NCBI GenBank assembly: GCA_963995525.1 | Contig: OZ023209.1 | Span: 16,495,770-16,559,769, forward strand | From: Escarpia spicata | Lineage: Eukaryota; Annelida; Polychaeta; Sabellida; Siboglinidae | DNA length: 64,000 bases | Reading direction: 5' to 3' | Part shown: positions 62,359 through 64,000 of the stretch, in pieces | Layout of the letters: each line of letters begins with the position of its first letter | Position numbering within the stretch: position 1 is the stretch's first letter | Notes under the pieces: model-generated | The model's database searches: none | The model's input: the letters and a program-made list of their open reading frames with translations, nothing else | Told to the model about the DNA's origin: nothing | Translations under genes and position numbers: made by a program

Positions 62359-63229
62359 TCTAAAAAACATAATTAAAATTGTAGTTTAATCTATGACTTT
62401 TAAGAGAACACAATAAAAAACATTGAATGCGAAGAAGGTGTACTGTATGAATAACATGTTAATCATGTTAATAAAATAAACACAAAGTACACATCCTTAC
62501 AAAAAAGGATGAGAACTATCATTTAAACATTACCAAACTTACTCTGAATAGTTATATTATTAATTGTATTCCACAAAACAGCCCAGTTTTAGAAGAGAAA
62601 TCACAATGGGTACTCTGTACCTGTATTACAGACAGGTGGATTCCTGCCCGGTCAGTCAAATAAACAGGCAAGTGACATGTTACAAAGTTATATAATTAAA
62701 TCAGGTGGATGCGGGTGAGAACATCCCAGTTATCAAACGTATACAAACTTACAGAACAGATGTGTCCATGTCTCCGTGCGGTTCTCAACATAACACTGTA
62801 AGCTGTACGGCACGTTCACGCATACACCTATTAAAGGGTCTCTACAATGAAAGCGTGATTGCTTCACAATTGTCTGTGTGACATTGACGCTCACCCCATT
62901 TAAGTGTCAATATTTGCGATTGGTCTTGTCAAGCTGAACTGCACCATTTGAAAGTTGGAGTGTTTATACGGGCATACCTGTTTACCTCAATGGTCTCTTG
63001 TTGGTGGATAAGGCCACTACCATAGTTTGCATAGTTGTGTTTAGTGGAAAGATAACAAATAACTTGTCCAACGTTCCTCCTTTATATGAACTTGGGAACG
63101 GTCAATTTACCCATTGCTTAACAGCCTTTCGTAACCACTGCCATTGCATTTGAACGTGATCTGGATTTAGCTTTGTCTTTTTCATTACCTACCTACCACA
63201 TCATCCAGGGGGAATAAGGTGCCTAATTT

Positions 63230-63700
63230 ATTGCATAATGACAATGGTTCTCATAAGTATCATGACGTCTTCACTCTCTCCGATTTCCCTGCTGCACCTG
63301 TCGCCTCTCTATATATTTCAATCTTCTGTCTGAACTTAGCCCAGTTGTCAGACACATTCCCTGTGAGCTGCAACCCAGGTGGTGGGGGTAATTTATCCAT
63401 AGTTCACTGCACAGAGTCAACAACACGCATTACAAGTGAATCTGGCCCACATTTCAGTCACTTTTTATCGCTCAGTCACTTACTGGGCGATATAACCATC
63501 TCAGTTCTATCAATTTCTAACGTCTAGTTCATAATATCTCGTATTTCTTCTGTCACTATGTAATATTACTTACAAACAATGTATATAAGTAATGTAGAAT
63601 GTTTATTCAAACATCTATGTACGATGTACATCGTGACTGTGCGCCATGTGCTCCGCCCGACCTCTGGTCGCATTCACCAACGCTACGTGTTCTTATTTAG
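63230..63700. other. No supported gene
   Basis: A 102-codon plus-strand frame (63,219-63,527) shows no motif and no family resemblance. Left unassigned. Confidence 0.35.
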
Positions 63701-63719
63701 GATCAAGAAGGTGGCGTCA

Positions 63720-64000
63720 CTGCTTCGCTAGATTATCACAACGTCAGTTATCCTTCCAGTGCCTAAAATTCCAGGTGCTATTCACATGAAAGATTTTTGT
63801 CCAGTGGCACTTATTGTGTCGATGCTAAGTGCATGGAGTGGATTGTTTGCGCTCTCCTCACTACGTCGATGGCCGATCGCATAGTCCCGTTGTAGTTCGC
63901 CTACATGGCTAGAAGAGGTGTCGAGGATGCTACTCTGACTCTTGTAGATCTCACAGCTGGTCATTTAGATAAAGCTGGTACTTCTGTCAGAGTTCTTTTC
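63720..64000 (+). pseudogene. L2-like LINE reverse-transcriptase fragment, cut by the window edge
   Basis: Reads VIPVPKIPGAIHMKDFCPVA in one frame, then after frameshifts QFAYMARRGVEDATLTLVDL and KAGTSVRVLF at the edge. This parallels the 30.8-31.1 kb element (PVPKKPV...NDYRPVALT, QFAYKHNRGVDDAVLTL, RIVFIDFSSAF). The next motif, the catalytic FxDFSSAF, would fall just outside the window. Confidence 0.7.

Larger units (their letters stand above)
60520..63224. repeat. Segmental duplication, copy B, second block
   Basis: Counterpart of 25,049-27,427. Contains cysteine-rich peptide copy 4, and an expanded minisatellite at 62,070-62,358. It also has about 60 bp just 3' of the peptide stop (60,593-60,650) that copy A lacks. 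Confidence 0.85.

Noticed and set aside
61978..62376. Open frames in several registers with a 22-residue repeat that could be mistaken for a repetitive secreted protein
   Set aside because: The 22-bp DNA repeat is stop-free on both strands and in several frames, copy A lacks the expansion, and there is no start context or homologous protein.

Overview
This is a eukaryotic, AT-rich, repeat-dense stretch with no bacterial-type genes. Interrupted genes with GT/AG junctions, long (AC)n, (CT)n, (ATGT)n and (CACC)n microsatellites, tRNA-derived SINE-like elements and remnants of several retrotransposon clades (CR1-like, L2-like and RTE-like LINEs, Ty3/Gypsy) all point to an animal. The mix fits a marine invertebrate, perhaps a mollusc or another lophotrochozoan. 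That placement is an inference, because no taxon-specific gene was recognised.

Layout. 1-1 kb: minus-strand 5' part of a transposase-like gene that runs off the left edge. 1.15-2.15 kb: two direct copies of a tRNA-like repeat. 5.0-8.3 kb: decayed CR1-like LINE (minus). 9.1-9.3 kb: first of four small cysteine-rich secreted-peptide genes, all on the minus strand (the others are at 25.1, 39.0 and 60.7 kb). 10.17-21.98 kb: a large inverted duplication whose arms carry a Gag-protease remnant. Its 5.6 kb spacer holds an RTE-like LINE and a broken invertebrate repeat gene. 22.0-27.4 kb and 59.8-63.2 kb: diverged copies of one segment in the same orientation, each with one cysteine-rich peptide gene. 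29.8-32.3 kb: LINE remnants, the larger L2-like. 33.4-37.1 kb: a second, degenerate, intron-bearing member of the transposase family, with giant microsatellites in its introns. 40.5-42.1 kb: a duplicated microsatellite block. 42.5-44.9 kb: LINE 3' ends. 46.9-48.9 kb: Ty3/Gypsy gag-pol fragment between two 112-bp direct repeats. 50.2-52.3 kb: an inverted pair of SINEs and an RTE-like tail. 55.4-59.4 kb: a palindrome, a CR1 ORF1 plus endonuclease, and other LINE fragments. 63.7-64 kb: L2-like reverse transcriptase running off the right edge.

The only sequences that look like host genes under coding constraint are the four cysteine-rich peptides: shared cysteine spacing, signal peptides and one strand. 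At least one of them is broken. Almost everything else is mobile-element debris. Nested events can be partly ordered from the duplicated arms: a LINE insertion in one arm has its empty site preserved in the other, one arm has a deletion at a short similarity, and one arm has extra sequence inside a microsatellite.
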